The notes beneath the pieces are model-generated. The model was given only the letters and a program-made list of their open reading frames with translations, made no database searches and was not told where the DNA came from. A program made the translations under genes and the position numbers. From JAIBJP01 sp035639875 (lineage in GTDB: Bacteria; Actinomycetota; Thermoleophilia; Gaiellales; Gaiellaceae), in contig DASQXE010000014.1 in the NCBI GenBank assembly GCA_035639875.1, positions 1-19,042 on the forward strand: 19,042 nucleotides of DNA. Reading direction: 5' to 3'. Positions 6,991 through 13,855 of the stretch are shown one piece after another. Numbering within the stretch: the stretch's first letter is position 1; each line of letters starts with the position of its first letter.

Positions 6991-7203
6991 ATGCCTACGT
7001 TCGGGCAGCGTGAGTCAGCCGACGCCATCCGCAAACGCGTAGGTTCAGATGCGCGTTATGCGCCGTTTGTGTCTCCGCGCGTGAGGGACGCCGAGGCCTC
7101 CCGTCTCGCCAGCCGGCGTATCGGTCGCGTGCTCTGGATCGCGTCGCTTGTGCTCTTCGCTCTCGTCGTCGCCCTCGCCATGCTCGTGGCGCTCGGGCTC
7201 TGA
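6991..7203 (+). CDS. Possible small single-pass membrane protein (70 residues), unknown
   Basis: An ATG at 6991 opens a 70-residue frame: about 45 polar, Arg-rich residues (ending around RLASRRIGR), then one strong hydrophobic segment to the C-terminus (VLWIASLVLFALVVALAMLV). Codon third positions in the second half are strongly GC, like the neighbouring genes. This and the clean TM topology argue for a real gene, but there is no convincing ribosome binding site. I recognise no family. It sits between htpX and pspAB on the same strand, so a role in the same envelope-stress unit is possible but only inferred. Confidence 0.42.
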   Translation: MPTFGQRESADAIRKRVGSDARYAPFVSPRVRDAEASRLASRRIGRVLWIASLVLFALVVALAMLVALGL

Positions 7204-7212
7204 CGGCGTTTT

Positions 7213-7227
7213 GGCCGAATGTCGGCC
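7213..7227 (+). repeat. Short hairpin after the small membrane-protein frame
   Basis: GGCCGA (7213-7218) and TCGGCC (7222-7227) form a 6-bp stem with a 3-base loop, 9 bases after the TGA at 7203. It is too weak and lacks a T-tract after the stem, so it is only a marginal terminator candidate. Confidence 0.3.
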
Positions 7228-7305
7228 GTGGCTTGGCGCTCATCGCCGGGGCCGTCTGCGTAAGCTGGAGGAGATGGCCCACGAGACGGGAAGGCTCGCG
7301 CGCTG

Positions 7306-7878
7306 ATGGGCCTCGCCGACGTTCTCTTCGGGAGGAAGAAGCTCAAGGGTGCGAGCCTCGACAAGCTCTTCGCCCTCTCGACCGCGCAGATCACGCTCGA
7401 GACCGAGCTCGGCCTGAAGCCGGCCGGCTTTGCGGCCGTCGTCTTCAAGCCGTTGTCCGCCGGCGAGTTCAACCAGGCGGAGCGCGATATCGACGAGCTG
7501 CTCGGCGTGGCGGCGCGCGATTCCGGCTCGCAGGTCCGTCGCCGCTCCGACAGCTTCGGCTTCGAGTGGCTCGTCGTCCGCGACAACGACTTCGAGGACC
7601 TGGTCACGACGACTCACCTGGTCAGCTCCGAGCTCAGCGACCGCGGCTTCGGCGGTCAGCTCCTGGCCGCGCTGTTCCAGTTCAAGGATGGCGAGCGTCC
7701 GGTCTATCTGATCTACGGGTACAAGCGGGGGACGTTCTGGCCGTTCGTGCCGACCGGCAAGGAGCAGGAGCGCGATAACGCGGAGGAGATCCGCCTCAAG
7801 AACGAGCTCGAGAGCGAACTGCCGATCGAGCCCGATCTCACGCGCTGGCTCGCGCTCTTCGACGCGCCGCTCGACTGA
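7306..7878 (+). CDS. pspAB: PspA-associated protein PspAB
   Basis: A 190-residue cytoplasmic protein. It matches my knowledge of the actinobacterial PspAB family across its length: opening MGLADVLFGRKK, then LDKLFALSTAQITLETELG near residues 18-36, a central FGFEWLVVRDNDFEDLVTT stretch, LIYGYKRGTFWPFVPTG in the last third and the ending LPIEPDLTRWLALFDAPL. Members are found next to PspA or HtpX genes and are thought to modify the phage-shock response to membrane damage; no enzymatic activity is established to my knowledge. An upstream GGGAAGG lies about 10 bases before the ATG. htpX lies upstream on the same strand, and pspA/pspAA lie 2.7-3.7 kb away on the other strand. Confidence 0.87.
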   Translation: MGLADVLFGRKKLKGASLDKLFALSTAQITLETELGLKPAGFAAVVFKPLSAGEFNQAERDIDELLGVAARDSGSQVRRRSDSFGFEWLVVRDNDFEDLVTTTHLVSSELSDRGFGGQLLAALFQFKDGERPVYLIYGYKRGTFWPFVPTGKEQERDNAEEIRLKNELESELPIEPDLTRWLALFDAPLD

Positions 7879-7890
7879 CAGCTGAAAGCG

Positions 7891-7907
7891 TCCGGCGCGC
7901 TGCCGGA
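7891..7907. terminator. Bidirectional terminator-like hairpin between converging pspAB and GNAT genes
   Basis: TCCGGC (7891-7896) and GCCGGA (7902-7907) form a 6-bp GC-rich stem with a 5-base loop, filling most of the 29-base gap between two converging stop codons. The plus-strand side runs into TTA and the minus-strand side into CGCTTTC, giving only short T-runs. Confidence 0.5.
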
Positions 7908-8696
7908 TTAGGCGTTGAGATCGTCGACGAGCGAGTGCACGGTCGCGATCTGCCGGAAGCCGAGGCGCTCGAGGATCGGCCTCGACATCTTCCCGGCCTG
8001 CGCGGCAAGCAGCGGCGTACCGCGCGCGACTGCCGCATCCCAGCGCGCGCGGACGAGTGCGCGGTAGCAGCCACGACCCCGGTATTCCGGGTGAGTCCCG
8101 GCGCCAGCGAGGAGCGCGCCGTACTGCGTGAAGTTGACGCCTCCACAGGCCACGGGCCGGCCGTCCACGAAGGAGGCAAAGACGACGACGTCGACTTGTT
8201 GGTACTCCTCCCAAGCCCCCCCGAGACCGTCGCGCGCCACTTCGCGCTCCTCCTCGCTCATCCCGCCGATCACAGCCCAGCTGAGCTCGCGCGCCGCTGC
8301 GAATTCCTCGAACGTCATCACCGGTCGCACCTCGAAGCCTTCGACCTTCGGCGGCGGTTCGTCCAGCACCATTCCTGCATAGACGGGCTCGCCCGCATCG
8401 GGGTGCGCCCCCCGCCGGAGCAGGCGCTCGCGAAGATCGCGCGGCGTTGCCGAATCGCCGATAACCCAAGAGAACTGGCGACGTCCGCGGTCGGCGAACC
8501 ACGCCCGCACCTCGTCGACGAGCCTCTCGACGTCTTCGCCAAGCCTCAGGCGCAGCGCCAGGCCGAACAGATGGTGCGGGTTTCGTCCGTGTAGCAGGAA
8601 GTACTCGTCCCGCTCTTGCCATTGCTGGGTCGGCCAACGCGCCGTGTAGACGAAGGCGTCCTCCGCCAGCCGGCGCGCATCATCGCGCGAAGTCAC
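7908..8696 (-). CDS. GNAT family N-acetyltransferase
   Basis: A 262-residue protein starting at GTG 8696, 16 bases after the stop of the NlpC/P60 gene; upstream sequence in this frame is only the shadow of that gene. The C-terminal half is a GNAT domain: a FVDGRPVACGGVNF strand pair, then the acetyl-CoA pyrophosphate-binding motif A at HPEYRGRGCYRALVRARWD, and the motif B region ILERLGFRQIATV near the end. The N-terminal half (about residues 1-120) is a less conserved region that may be a degenerate second GNAT domain, a layout common in actinobacteria. The acetyl acceptor is unknown. It is the last gene of the minus-strand run that starts with pspA. Confidence 0.85.
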   Translation of the reverse strand: MTSRDDARRLAEDAFVYTARWPTQQWQERDEYFLLHGRNPHHLFGLALRLRLGEDVERLVDEVRAWFADRGRRQFSWVIGDSATPRDLRERLLRRGAHPDAGEPVYAGMVLDEPPPKVEGFEVRPVMTFEEFAAARELSWAVIGGMSEEEREVARDGLGGAWEEYQQVDVVVFASFVDGRPVACGGVNFTQYGALLAGAGTHPEYRGRGCYRALVRARWDAAVARGTPLLAAQAGKMSRPILERLGFRQIATVHSLVDDLNA

Positions 8697-8712
8697 GAGC
8701 TGATTTTCGTGG

Positions 8713-9855
8713 TTAGAAGCGCCGCGCGCCTGAGTACGTCGAGCTGTACCAGCCCTCGTACAGGCTGGAGATCTTGACCACGTCACCCGTGTGCGGCGCG
8801 TGGACGAACTGTCCGCCGCCGATGTAGATCCCCTCGTGCGAGGCGCCGTTGAAGAAGACGACGTCGCCGGGCTGAAGCTCGCTACGCGGGACGTAGCGGC
8901 CCATGTGGAACTGCATGTACGAGCTGTGCGGCAGGTAGACGCCGACTTTCGCAAAGACGTACATGACGAATCCCGAGCAGTCGAAACCTGAAGGCGACGC
9001 GCCACCCCAGCGGTAGGGCACGCCCAGGTACTGAAGCGCGATCCCGACGACGCCGCCGTGAGTCTGCGGCGGCGGACCGGACGGCGGTGGGCTCGACGGC
9101 GGTGGGCTCGACGGCGGTGGAGGCGACGTCGCCGGCGGCGGGCTCGGGCTCGAAGCAGGGGGGCTCGTCTGCTCGGATTGACCATTCGACTTGCTCTGCT
9201 GCGTCTGTGAGACACGTGCGCGCGCCGCAGCGGCAAGCCGGGCCTGCCGGGCCCGTTCTTCTGCGTGGAGCTTGGCGATCTCGTCCTTGATCGAGCTCAG
9301 GAGGGTCCGTCGCTCCGCAAGTTGCGTCTCGATCGCAACGCGCTGCGCGGAGCGCTCCGCGACGACACGCTGTTGCGTCGTTCGCGCCTCCTCCAGCCGC
9401 CGTTCACGCGCCCGTACTTCGTCTCGGTAGCGGGTCACTTCCGCAGCGATGCGCGCGTCCTCGCTCGAAATGCGGTTGACCGAGTCGAGGCGGTCGATCA
9501 GGTCTCCGAGGCTCGTCGCGCCGAGGAGAACGGTCAGAGCATCGGGCTCGTCGGATCGGTAAAGGGCAACCACCCGCGCGGCGACGCGGCGTCTAGCGTC
9601 GGCCAGGTTGGCGCGCGCGATCTCGAGCCGGCGTTGGTTGGCGTTCAGATCGCGCTCGATCGCTCCCAGCCGCACTTTCGCGCTGTCGTAGGCATCGACT
9701 GCGCGGTCGAGTTGCATGTCGATGGTTTCGATCTCGCTCAGGACGCGCTGCGCCTCTGCCTGCTTCGCGGTGATGCGGCCGGGCTCGGCGGCGGAAGCTG
9801 CGACGACCGCGAGTGCGGCGGCCAGTGCGAGGGTGAGCGACAGGCCGTAGCGCAT
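8713..9855 (-). CDS. Secreted NlpC/P60 peptidoglycan hydrolase with coiled-coil domain
   Basis: A 380-residue exported protein. A signal peptide (residues 1-23, ending AASAAEP) is followed by a long coiled coil (about 28-220, rich in Glu, Arg, Ala and Leu), a Pro/Ser/Thr linker (about 225-265) and a C-terminal NlpC/P60 domain (about 266-380). The catalytic Cys293 (FDCSGF), His340 (SHEGIYIG) and His352 (FVHAPHTGD) are all present. The architecture matches the RipA/RipC/CwlO group, which cuts the D-glutamyl-mesodiaminopimelate bond in peptidoglycan stems during growth or division. The coiled coil is usually an inhibitory or FtsEX-interacting part. The catalytic domain is very similar to that of the upstream gene at 9927-10472, indicating a tandem duplication with different N-terminal parts. 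Confidence 0.94.
   Translation of the reverse strand: MRYGLSLTLALAAALAVVAASAAEPGRITAKQAEAQRVLSEIETIDMQLDRAVDAYDSAKVRLGAIERDLNANQRRLEIARANLADARRRVAARVVALYRSDEPDALTVLLGATSLGDLIDRLDSVNRISSEDARIAAEVTRYRDEVRARERRLEEARTTQQRVVAERSAQRVAIETQLAERRTLLSSIKDEIAKLHAEERARQARLAAAARARVSQTQQSKSNGQSEQTSPPASSPSPPPATSPPPPSSPPPSSPPPSGPPPQTHGGVVGIALQYLGVPYRWGGASPSGFDCSGFVMYVFAKVGVYLPHSSYMQFHMGRYVPRSELQPGDVVFFNGASHEGIYIGGGQFVHAPHTGDVVKISSLYEGWYSSTYSGARRF
9080..9124. repeat. 15-base tandem repeat encoding the Pro/Ser linker
   Basis: Three head-to-tail 15-base units (9080-9094, 9095-9109 and an imperfect 9110-9124) encode repeated Ser-Pro-Pro-Pro-Ser pieces in the linker between coiled coil and NlpC/P60 domain. Unit number could vary between strains without breaking the frame. 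Confidence 0.8.
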
Positions 9856-9857
9856 GA

Positions 9858-9872
9858 GCGAGTTTTTCTCGC
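9858..9872. repeat. Small hairpin immediately before the coiled-coil NlpC/P60 start
   Basis: Perfect 5-bp stem (GCGAG/CTCGC) with a 5-base homopolymer loop (A on the coding strand), ending two bases before the ATG at 9855. No Shine-Dalgarno is seen nearby. In the message it would occupy the position of the ribosome binding site and could lower translation. Confidence 0.5.
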
Positions 9873-9926
9873 GGAGAAGCCGAGGAGCTTACAAGACGGT
9901 ACTTCGGCAAGCGGGCGACAGAACCT

Positions 9927-10472
9927 TTAGACGCGCCGCGCGCCGTAGTAGGTGGAGCGGTACCAGCGCCCCGAGAGCCGCGAGATCTTGACCACATCAC
10001 CGCTGTGCGGCGAGTGGACGAACCGGCCGCGGCCAATGTAGATGCCGACGTGTCCGAGGCCGTTGAAGAAGACAAGGTCGCCGGGTCGAAGCTGGTTGCG
10101 CGTGACGAACCGGCCGCGGTGGTACTGCATCCAGCTCGAGTGCGGAAGTCTGACGCCGAAGTGCGCGTACACGTACATGACGAACCCCGAGCAGTCGAAG
10201 CCCGCAGGGCTCGATTCGGCCCAGCGGTACGGCGTGCCGAGAAACCGGAGGGCGAACGCGACGACGTCGTGCCTACCGGCGTCTTCCTGCGCAGCCGCGA
10301 GCTCGCGCGCCGCGACGGCCAGCCGTTCGTGGACGGCCGCGTCGGTCGCGGCGATGAACTCGTCCGGCACGGGTTCGCCGGCAAGGAGGCGAGCCGTCTC
10401 GGCGGCCGCTGCGCTCGGAAAGGCAAGGAGCGGGACCAGCACGACGAGAACGGCGAGGCGTCCGGGGCGCAT
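9927..10472 (-). CDS. Secreted NlpC/P60 family peptidoglycan hydrolase (short form)
   Basis: A 181-residue exported protein: signal peptide (about residues 1-24, PSAAAAETA), a short helical stretch (about 25-66) and the NlpC/P60 domain (67-181). Catalytic Cys94 (FDCSGF), His141 (LGHVGIYIG) and His153 (RFVHSPHSGD) are intact. Residues 70-181 align closely with the C-terminus of the next gene downstream, including the terminal TYYGARRV against TYSGARRF, so the two are tandem paralogues; this one lacks the coiled coil and Pro-rich linker. It should cleave peptidoglycan stem peptides outside the cell. It begins 60 bases after the pspAA stop and may be transcribed from the pspA promoter. Confidence 0.94.
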   Translation of the reverse strand: MRPGRLAVLVVLVPLLAFPSAAAAETARLLAGEPVPDEFIAATDAAVHERLAVAARELAAAQEDAGRHDVVAFALRFLGTPYRWAESSPAGFDCSGFVMYVYAHFGVRLPHSSWMQYHRGRFVTRNQLRPGDLVFFNGLGHVGIYIGRGRFVHSPHSGDVVKISRLSGRWYRSTYYGARRV

Positions 10473-10478
10473 GGCGAG

Positions 10479-10528
10479 CCGCTTACTTCGGCAGCTCGCT
10501 GACGGGCCTCGACCCCGCTTACCTCGGC
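10479..10528. repeat. Pair of 14-base direct repeats upstream of the short NlpC/P60 gene
   Basis: CCGCTTACTTCGGC (10479-10492) and CCGCTTACCTCGGC (10515-10528) differ by one base and start 36 bases apart, in the 60-base spacer between pspAA and the hydrolase. A 10-base part (TACTTCGGCA) recurs at 9900-9909 in the spacer before the second hydrolase. These may be regulator-binding sites or repeats of no function. Confidence 0.5.
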
Positions 10529-10532
10529 TTGA

Positions 10533-10817
10533 CTACCTCAAATCAGGGATGAGACCTTCGTGCGTAAAGAGACGTTTGGTCTCTTCCAGCGTCATGTCGC
10601 TCGGCGGGACGACGCCGTCGGAGGCCGAGAGGTCGTCATCGGGGAGCCGCTCGCCGCGGCTTCGGACTAGGTCCCACATCTCATCGAGCAGGCCGTCGAG
10701 CTTCGGTTCGTCGTCGGCCTCGACAGCAGCGTGAGCCTCGTCGTCGAGCTCGTTCAGGGGCTGGACAGCATCGTCGGGCAGGCGGTACTGCCCCTCGCCC
10801 ATGAGGCGAACGATCAA
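10533..10817 (-). CDS. pspAA: PspA-associated protein PspAA
   Basis: A 94-residue cytoplasmic protein. The opening IVRLMGEGQYRLPDDA, the acidic helical middle and the SDGVVPPSDMTLEET...GLIPD ending match the actinobacterial PspAA family, normally encoded beside PspA. It is thought to be a partner in the phage-shock envelope response. It starts at TTG (10817), whose bases overlap the pspA stop codon in TTGA; a good GGAGG lies 10 bases upstream inside the pspA end, supporting this start and translational coupling. It is the second gene of the pspA unit. Confidence 0.9.
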   Translation of the reverse strand: MIVRLMGEGQYRLPDDAVQPLNELDDEAHAAVEADDEPKLDGLLDEMWDLVRSRGERLPDDDLSASDGVVPPSDMTLEETKRLFTHEGLIPDLR

Positions 10818-11548
10818 GTCTTCTTTTCCTCCAGTTCTTTCTGCTCGCCGCCGGCCGCGAGCTCGCCCTTGAGCCGCTCGAGGTCGTCATCCACCTGCTT
10901 GGACGCGGAGATCTGGGCCAGCTCTCGGTCGAGCGCCGTCCCGGTGCTCGCGTAGTCCTCAAGCGTGCCGGCGTCGACGAGCTCGTCGACCGCCGCCGCT
11001 CGAGCCTGCATCTGCTCGGTCTTGTCGCGCGCGCGCTCGATGGCGAGCCCCGTGTCCGCCATCTCCTCGCCGATACCGGTGGCCGCCTCGCCGATCCGCA
11101 CCTGCGCCTCGGCCGCTGAGTACTGCGCCTTCATCGTCTCCTTCTGAGTGCGGAACGCCTCGACCTTAGCCGAGAGACGCGTCTCGCTCTCGGACAGCTT
11201 CTCCTGCTGCGCCTCGAGGTCGGTGATCTGTTTGTCGAGCCCTTGCAGCTGTTGCTGCGCGAAAGCCTTGCGCTCGAGCGCGGCGCGGGCGAGGTCCTCA
11301 CGCCCGGCCGAGAGTGCCGTCCGTGCCTGCTCATCGAGCTTCGGCATCTCCACCTCGAGCTTCTGGGTCTGGAGCTCGAGCCGCTTCTTGGCCGTCACGA
11401 CGTCGGCGATCCCTTTCTTCACCTTCTGCAGCATCTCGCGCTGCTTCTCGTACGAGTAATCGAGCGTCACGGCCGGGTCCTCGGCCCGGTCGAGCAGCTT
11501 CGAGATCCACGCCTTGATGACGTTGGACGTGCGGCTCATCAGCCCCAT
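10814..11548 (-). CDS. pspA: Phage shock protein A (PspA/IM30/Vipp1 family)
   Basis: A 244-residue protein that is almost wholly alpha-helical. It opens with an amphipathic helix (MGLMSRTSNVIKAWISKLL), followed by the conserved AEDPAVTLDYSYEKQREML segment and long coiled coils to about residue 225. PspA/IM30 proteins assemble into ESCRT-III-like rings or rods on the inner face of the membrane and counter leakage and stress. The ATG at 11548 has a strong GGAGG 5 bases upstream. It is the first gene of a minus-strand run (pspA, pspAA, two NlpC/P60 hydrolases, GNAT) and diverges from the metallo-hydrolase gene across 41 bases. Confidence 0.95.
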   Translation of the reverse strand: MGLMSRTSNVIKAWISKLLDRAEDPAVTLDYSYEKQREMLQKVKKGIADVVTAKKRLELQTQKLEVEMPKLDEQARTALSAGREDLARAALERKAFAQQQLQGLDKQITDLEAQQEKLSESETRLSAKVEAFRTQKETMKAQYSAAEAQVRIGEAATGIGEEMADTGLAIERARDKTEQMQARAAAVDELVDAGTLEDYASTGTALDRELAQISASKQVDDDLERLKGELAAGGEQKELEEKKT

Positions 11549-11589
11549 CTGTTCCTCCGTGGTCGGGTCGCTGGCATCCTACCCCCGCC

Positions 11590-12306
11590 GTGATCGTGGA
11601 ACGCAGCATGGATCCGTCCTGGCTCTCGAACGCATACCTGGTCGCCGACCGGCCGGGCGGGACCGGTGTCTTCGTCGACAGCGGCGCCCCGCTCGATCCT
11701 CTCCTCAGTGCCGTCGACCGGCTCGACCTCCACATCCCGTATCTGCTCACGACGCACGGCCACGGCGATCACGTCGCCCACCACGACGAGCTCGAGGAGC
11801 GGTTCGGCTTGACCGTGATGGCCGATCCCGCCGAGGGCGTGAACGGCGCCGAACCGCTCAGGCACGGGGCGGTCTTCGAGGTGGGAGAGCTGAACGTCGA
11901 AGCGTTGCGCACACCTGGCCACAGTCCCGGCGGTTTCTCGTTCGTCGTGGAGGAAGCGTGTTTCACGGGCGATACGCTCTTCGCCGGTTCCGTCGGCGGC
12001 ACGCGCAGCGCGTTCGACGACGTGCGCCGTTCTGTCATGGACGTCCTCATGGGTCTCTCCCCCGATCTGCGGGTGTATCCGGGCCACACTGAGGAGACCA
12101 CGATCGGCTGGGAGTGGGAGCACAACCCGTTCATCCGGGTCTGGCGCGGCCTCGACCCCGAGGGCGACGAGCGCTGCTACGTGGCTGGGGAGGAGGCGGC
12201 CCTCATCGTCTGGTCGCGCGACTACGACGGCGGCGGCAAGGCGTGGGTGCGCTTTCGCGACGGCCGTGATGTCATCGTCGGCGGATCGAGGGTGGAACGA
12301 CAGTGA
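11590..12306 (+). CDS. Metallo-beta-lactamase-fold hydrolase (glyoxalase II-like)
   Basis: A 238-residue cytoplasmic protein starting at GTG 11590 (an ATG at 11608 is possible, but would remove VERSM, which resembles the start of homologues). The binuclear metal site is complete: THGHGDH (H56, H58, D60, H61), H111 in TPGHSPGG, D128 in FTGDTLF and H166 in YPGHTEET. The layout is that of glyoxalase II-type hydrolases, which cleave thioesters or similar; the actual substrate is unknown. Residues about 178-238 form an extra C-terminal part rich in Gly, Asp and aromatic residues (AALIVWSRDYDGGGKAWVRF), not present in simple glyoxalase II. The stop overlaps the start of the O-methyltransferase in GTGA. 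Confidence 0.88.
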   Translation: MIVERSMDPSWLSNAYLVADRPGGTGVFVDSGAPLDPLLSAVDRLDLHIPYLLTTHGHGDHVAHHDELEERFGLTVMADPAEGVNGAEPLRHGAVFEVGELNVEALRTPGHSPGGFSFVVEEACFTGDTLFAGSVGGTRSAFDDVRRSVMDVLMGLSPDLRVYPGHTEETTIGWEWEHNPFIRVWRGLDPEGDERCYVAGEEAALIVWSRDYDGGGKAWVRFRDGRDVIVGGSRVERQ

Positions 12307-12944
12307 GCTTCATCGTCGAGGAAGGAATCGAGGGCTATGCCGAACAGCACACGACGCGCCCTACTGAGCTGTTGCAGCGGCTGGCAGAGGAGACGCGGGC
12401 GACGCTCCAATCGCCCCAGATGCTCACCGGCACGATCGAAGGCCGCCTCCTCGAGTTCCTCGTCTACGCGCTCGGCGCCCGTCGCGTGCTCGAACTCGGG
12501 ACGTACAGCGGTTACGGCTCCATCTCCATGGCGGCGGCCCTGCCGGCCGGCGGTCACATCGACACGTGTGAAGTGAGCGAGGAGCACGCCGCCGTCGCGC
12601 GCCATTACATCGCCGAGGCGGGGTTTTCCGACCGGGTCACCGTGCACCTCGGGCCTGCGCTCGAGACGATCGAGCGGCTCGAAGGCGACTTCGACTTCGT
12701 CTTCATCGACGCGGACAAGGAGAACTACATCAACTACTACGAGGCCGTCTTGCCGCGGCTCTCCGAACGCGGTCTCATCGCCGCCGACAACACGCTCTGG
12801 AGCGGCCGCGTTCTCGACGAGTCCGACGATTCGGAAGGGACCCAGGCGATTCGGGGCTTCAACGAGCACGTGCGCAACGACTCACGGGTGACGAGCGTAA
12901 TGCTCTCCGTGCGCGACGGCGTCACGCTCATCCGGCGGAACTAG
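12303..12944 (+). CDS. Class I SAM-dependent O-methyltransferase (CCoAOMT-like, Methyltransf_3)
   Basis: A 213-residue protein with the family landmarks in order: SAM-binding motif I RVLELGTYSGYGS (61-73), acidic residue E90 in DTCEVSEEH, and the divalent-metal catalytic site formed by D136 in FVFIDADK with D162/N163 in ADNTLWSG. Members transfer the methyl group of SAM to catechol-like hydroxyls; the acceptor in this organism is unknown. The start is GTG at 12303, overlapping the stop of the metallo-hydrolase gene, so the two are translationally coupled. Its TAG stop shares the palindrome CTAG with the stop of the converging dehydrogenase gene, leaving no intergenic space. Confidence 0.92.
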   Translation: MSFIVEEGIEGYAEQHTTRPTELLQRLAEETRATLQSPQMLTGTIEGRLLEFLVYALGARRVLELGTYSGYGSISMAAALPAGGHIDTCEVSEEHAAVARHYIAEAGFSDRVTVHLGPALETIERLEGDFDFVFIDADKENYINYYEAVLPRLSERGLIAADNTLWSGRVLDESDDSEGTQAIRGFNEHVRNDSRVTSVMLSVRDGVTLIRRN

Positions 12945-13855
12945 GGCAACACAGCGGCCTTGAGCAGATCGCGCGGCGGGTCGGCGAAGAGCGGCGTTAA
13001 TTCGTCCAGCCCAACACGGTGCGTGATGAGCCGTTCCCAGGGATAGGCGCCGCTCGCCAGGAACGCGAGGGCGGCGCGGACCGTCTTCGGGGTGTGATGG
13101 AAGGCGCCGCGCAGGGTGAGCTCCTCGTAATGGACACGCGTCGCGTCGATTGGGACCTCCGTTCCCGCCTCGAGGCCGCCGAAGAACACGACGGTGCCGC
13201 CCGGCCGGACGAGCCGAACGGCCTCGAGCCAGGCGTCAGGCGTGCCCGCCGCCTCGATGACGACATCAGCTCTGTCGACGCTCCCCGTCCCTCCGCCGAA
13301 GGGCGGTACGAGCGCGCGGCGCTCGGGCCGGCCGCCGACGACGACGGGACGCCCGCCCGCGTCGCGGACGCACGCGCAGAGCATGAGCCCGATCGGGCCG
13401 GCACCGAGAATCGCCACGGAGTCGCCCTGCCCGATTCCCGCCGCCTCGACTCCGCGAAGACAGCAAGCCAGCGGCTCCACCATCGCGGCGACCTCCGAGG
13501 CCACCGAGGGAGGCACGGGGAGGAGGTTGACGCGGGCGATGCGTTCGGGCACGAGCAAGTACTCCGCGTACGCGCCGTTCAGCAGCGCGAGCCCAGTCCG
13601 TCGCTCCTCGTCCGCGTCCGAGTTGGCGGCGACGACACGGCGGCCGGTGCCGACCTCGATGCCGCAGAACTCGTGCCCGAACGGGCAGGGAAGCTCGCCA
13701 AGCAGGACCGGGTGTCCGCGCCGGAAGGCCTTCGCGTCGGTTCCGTCGGTCAAGGCAACCTCGACCTGCACGAGGACGTCGCCGGGCCCCGGTTCCGGAC
13801 GGGCCACCGCCTCCAGCCGCAGATCGCCCGGTCCGTAGAGGAGAAGCGCCCTCAC
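12941..13855 (-). CDS. Medium-chain dehydrogenase/reductase, zinc ligands altered
   Basis: A 304-residue MDR (alcohol dehydrogenase superfamily) protein. It has the GroES-like N-terminal domain with GHEFCG (60-65), E128 in MVEPLACC, and the Rossmann nucleotide motif SVAILGAGPIGLM (146-158). The usual CGxCGTD segment reads ALTDGTD (34-40), so the catalytic-zinc cysteine is replaced by Asp37. The four-cysteine structural-zinc lobe is absent. It may bind zinc differently or work without it; a sugar or polyol NAD(P)-dependent oxidation is possible but not shown. The start GTG at 13855 overlaps the stop of the neighbouring dehydrogenase (GTGA). Sequence upstream in this frame is a shadow of that gene. 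Confidence 0.85.
   Translation of the reverse strand: MRALLLYGPGDLRLEAVARPEPGPGDVLVQVEVALTDGTDAKAFRRGHPVLLGELPCPFGHEFCGIEVGTGRRVVAANSDADEERRTGLALLNGAYAEYLLVPERIARVNLLPVPPSVASEVAAMVEPLACCLRGVEAAGIGQGDSVAILGAGPIGLMLCACVRDAGGRPVVVGGRPERRALVPPFGGGTGSVDRADVVIEAAGTPDAWLEAVRLVRPGGTVVFFGGLEAGTEVPIDATRVHYEELTLRGAFHHTPKTVRAALAFLASGAYPWERLITHRVGLDELTPLFADPPRDLLKAAVLP

Noticed and set aside
7240..8637. 465-codon minus-strand frame across pspAB and the GNAT gene
   Set aside because: It is antisense to pspAB and off-frame to the GNAT gene, has no recognisable domain and is Arg-rich in the way expected of shadow frames.
9856..10532. A c-di-AMP (ydaO-type) riboswitch before the NlpC/P60 genes
   Set aside because: Such riboswitches precede wall-hydrolase genes in actinobacteria, but the spacers here are only 71 and 60 bases, too short for the aptamer, and its conserved blocks are not seen.
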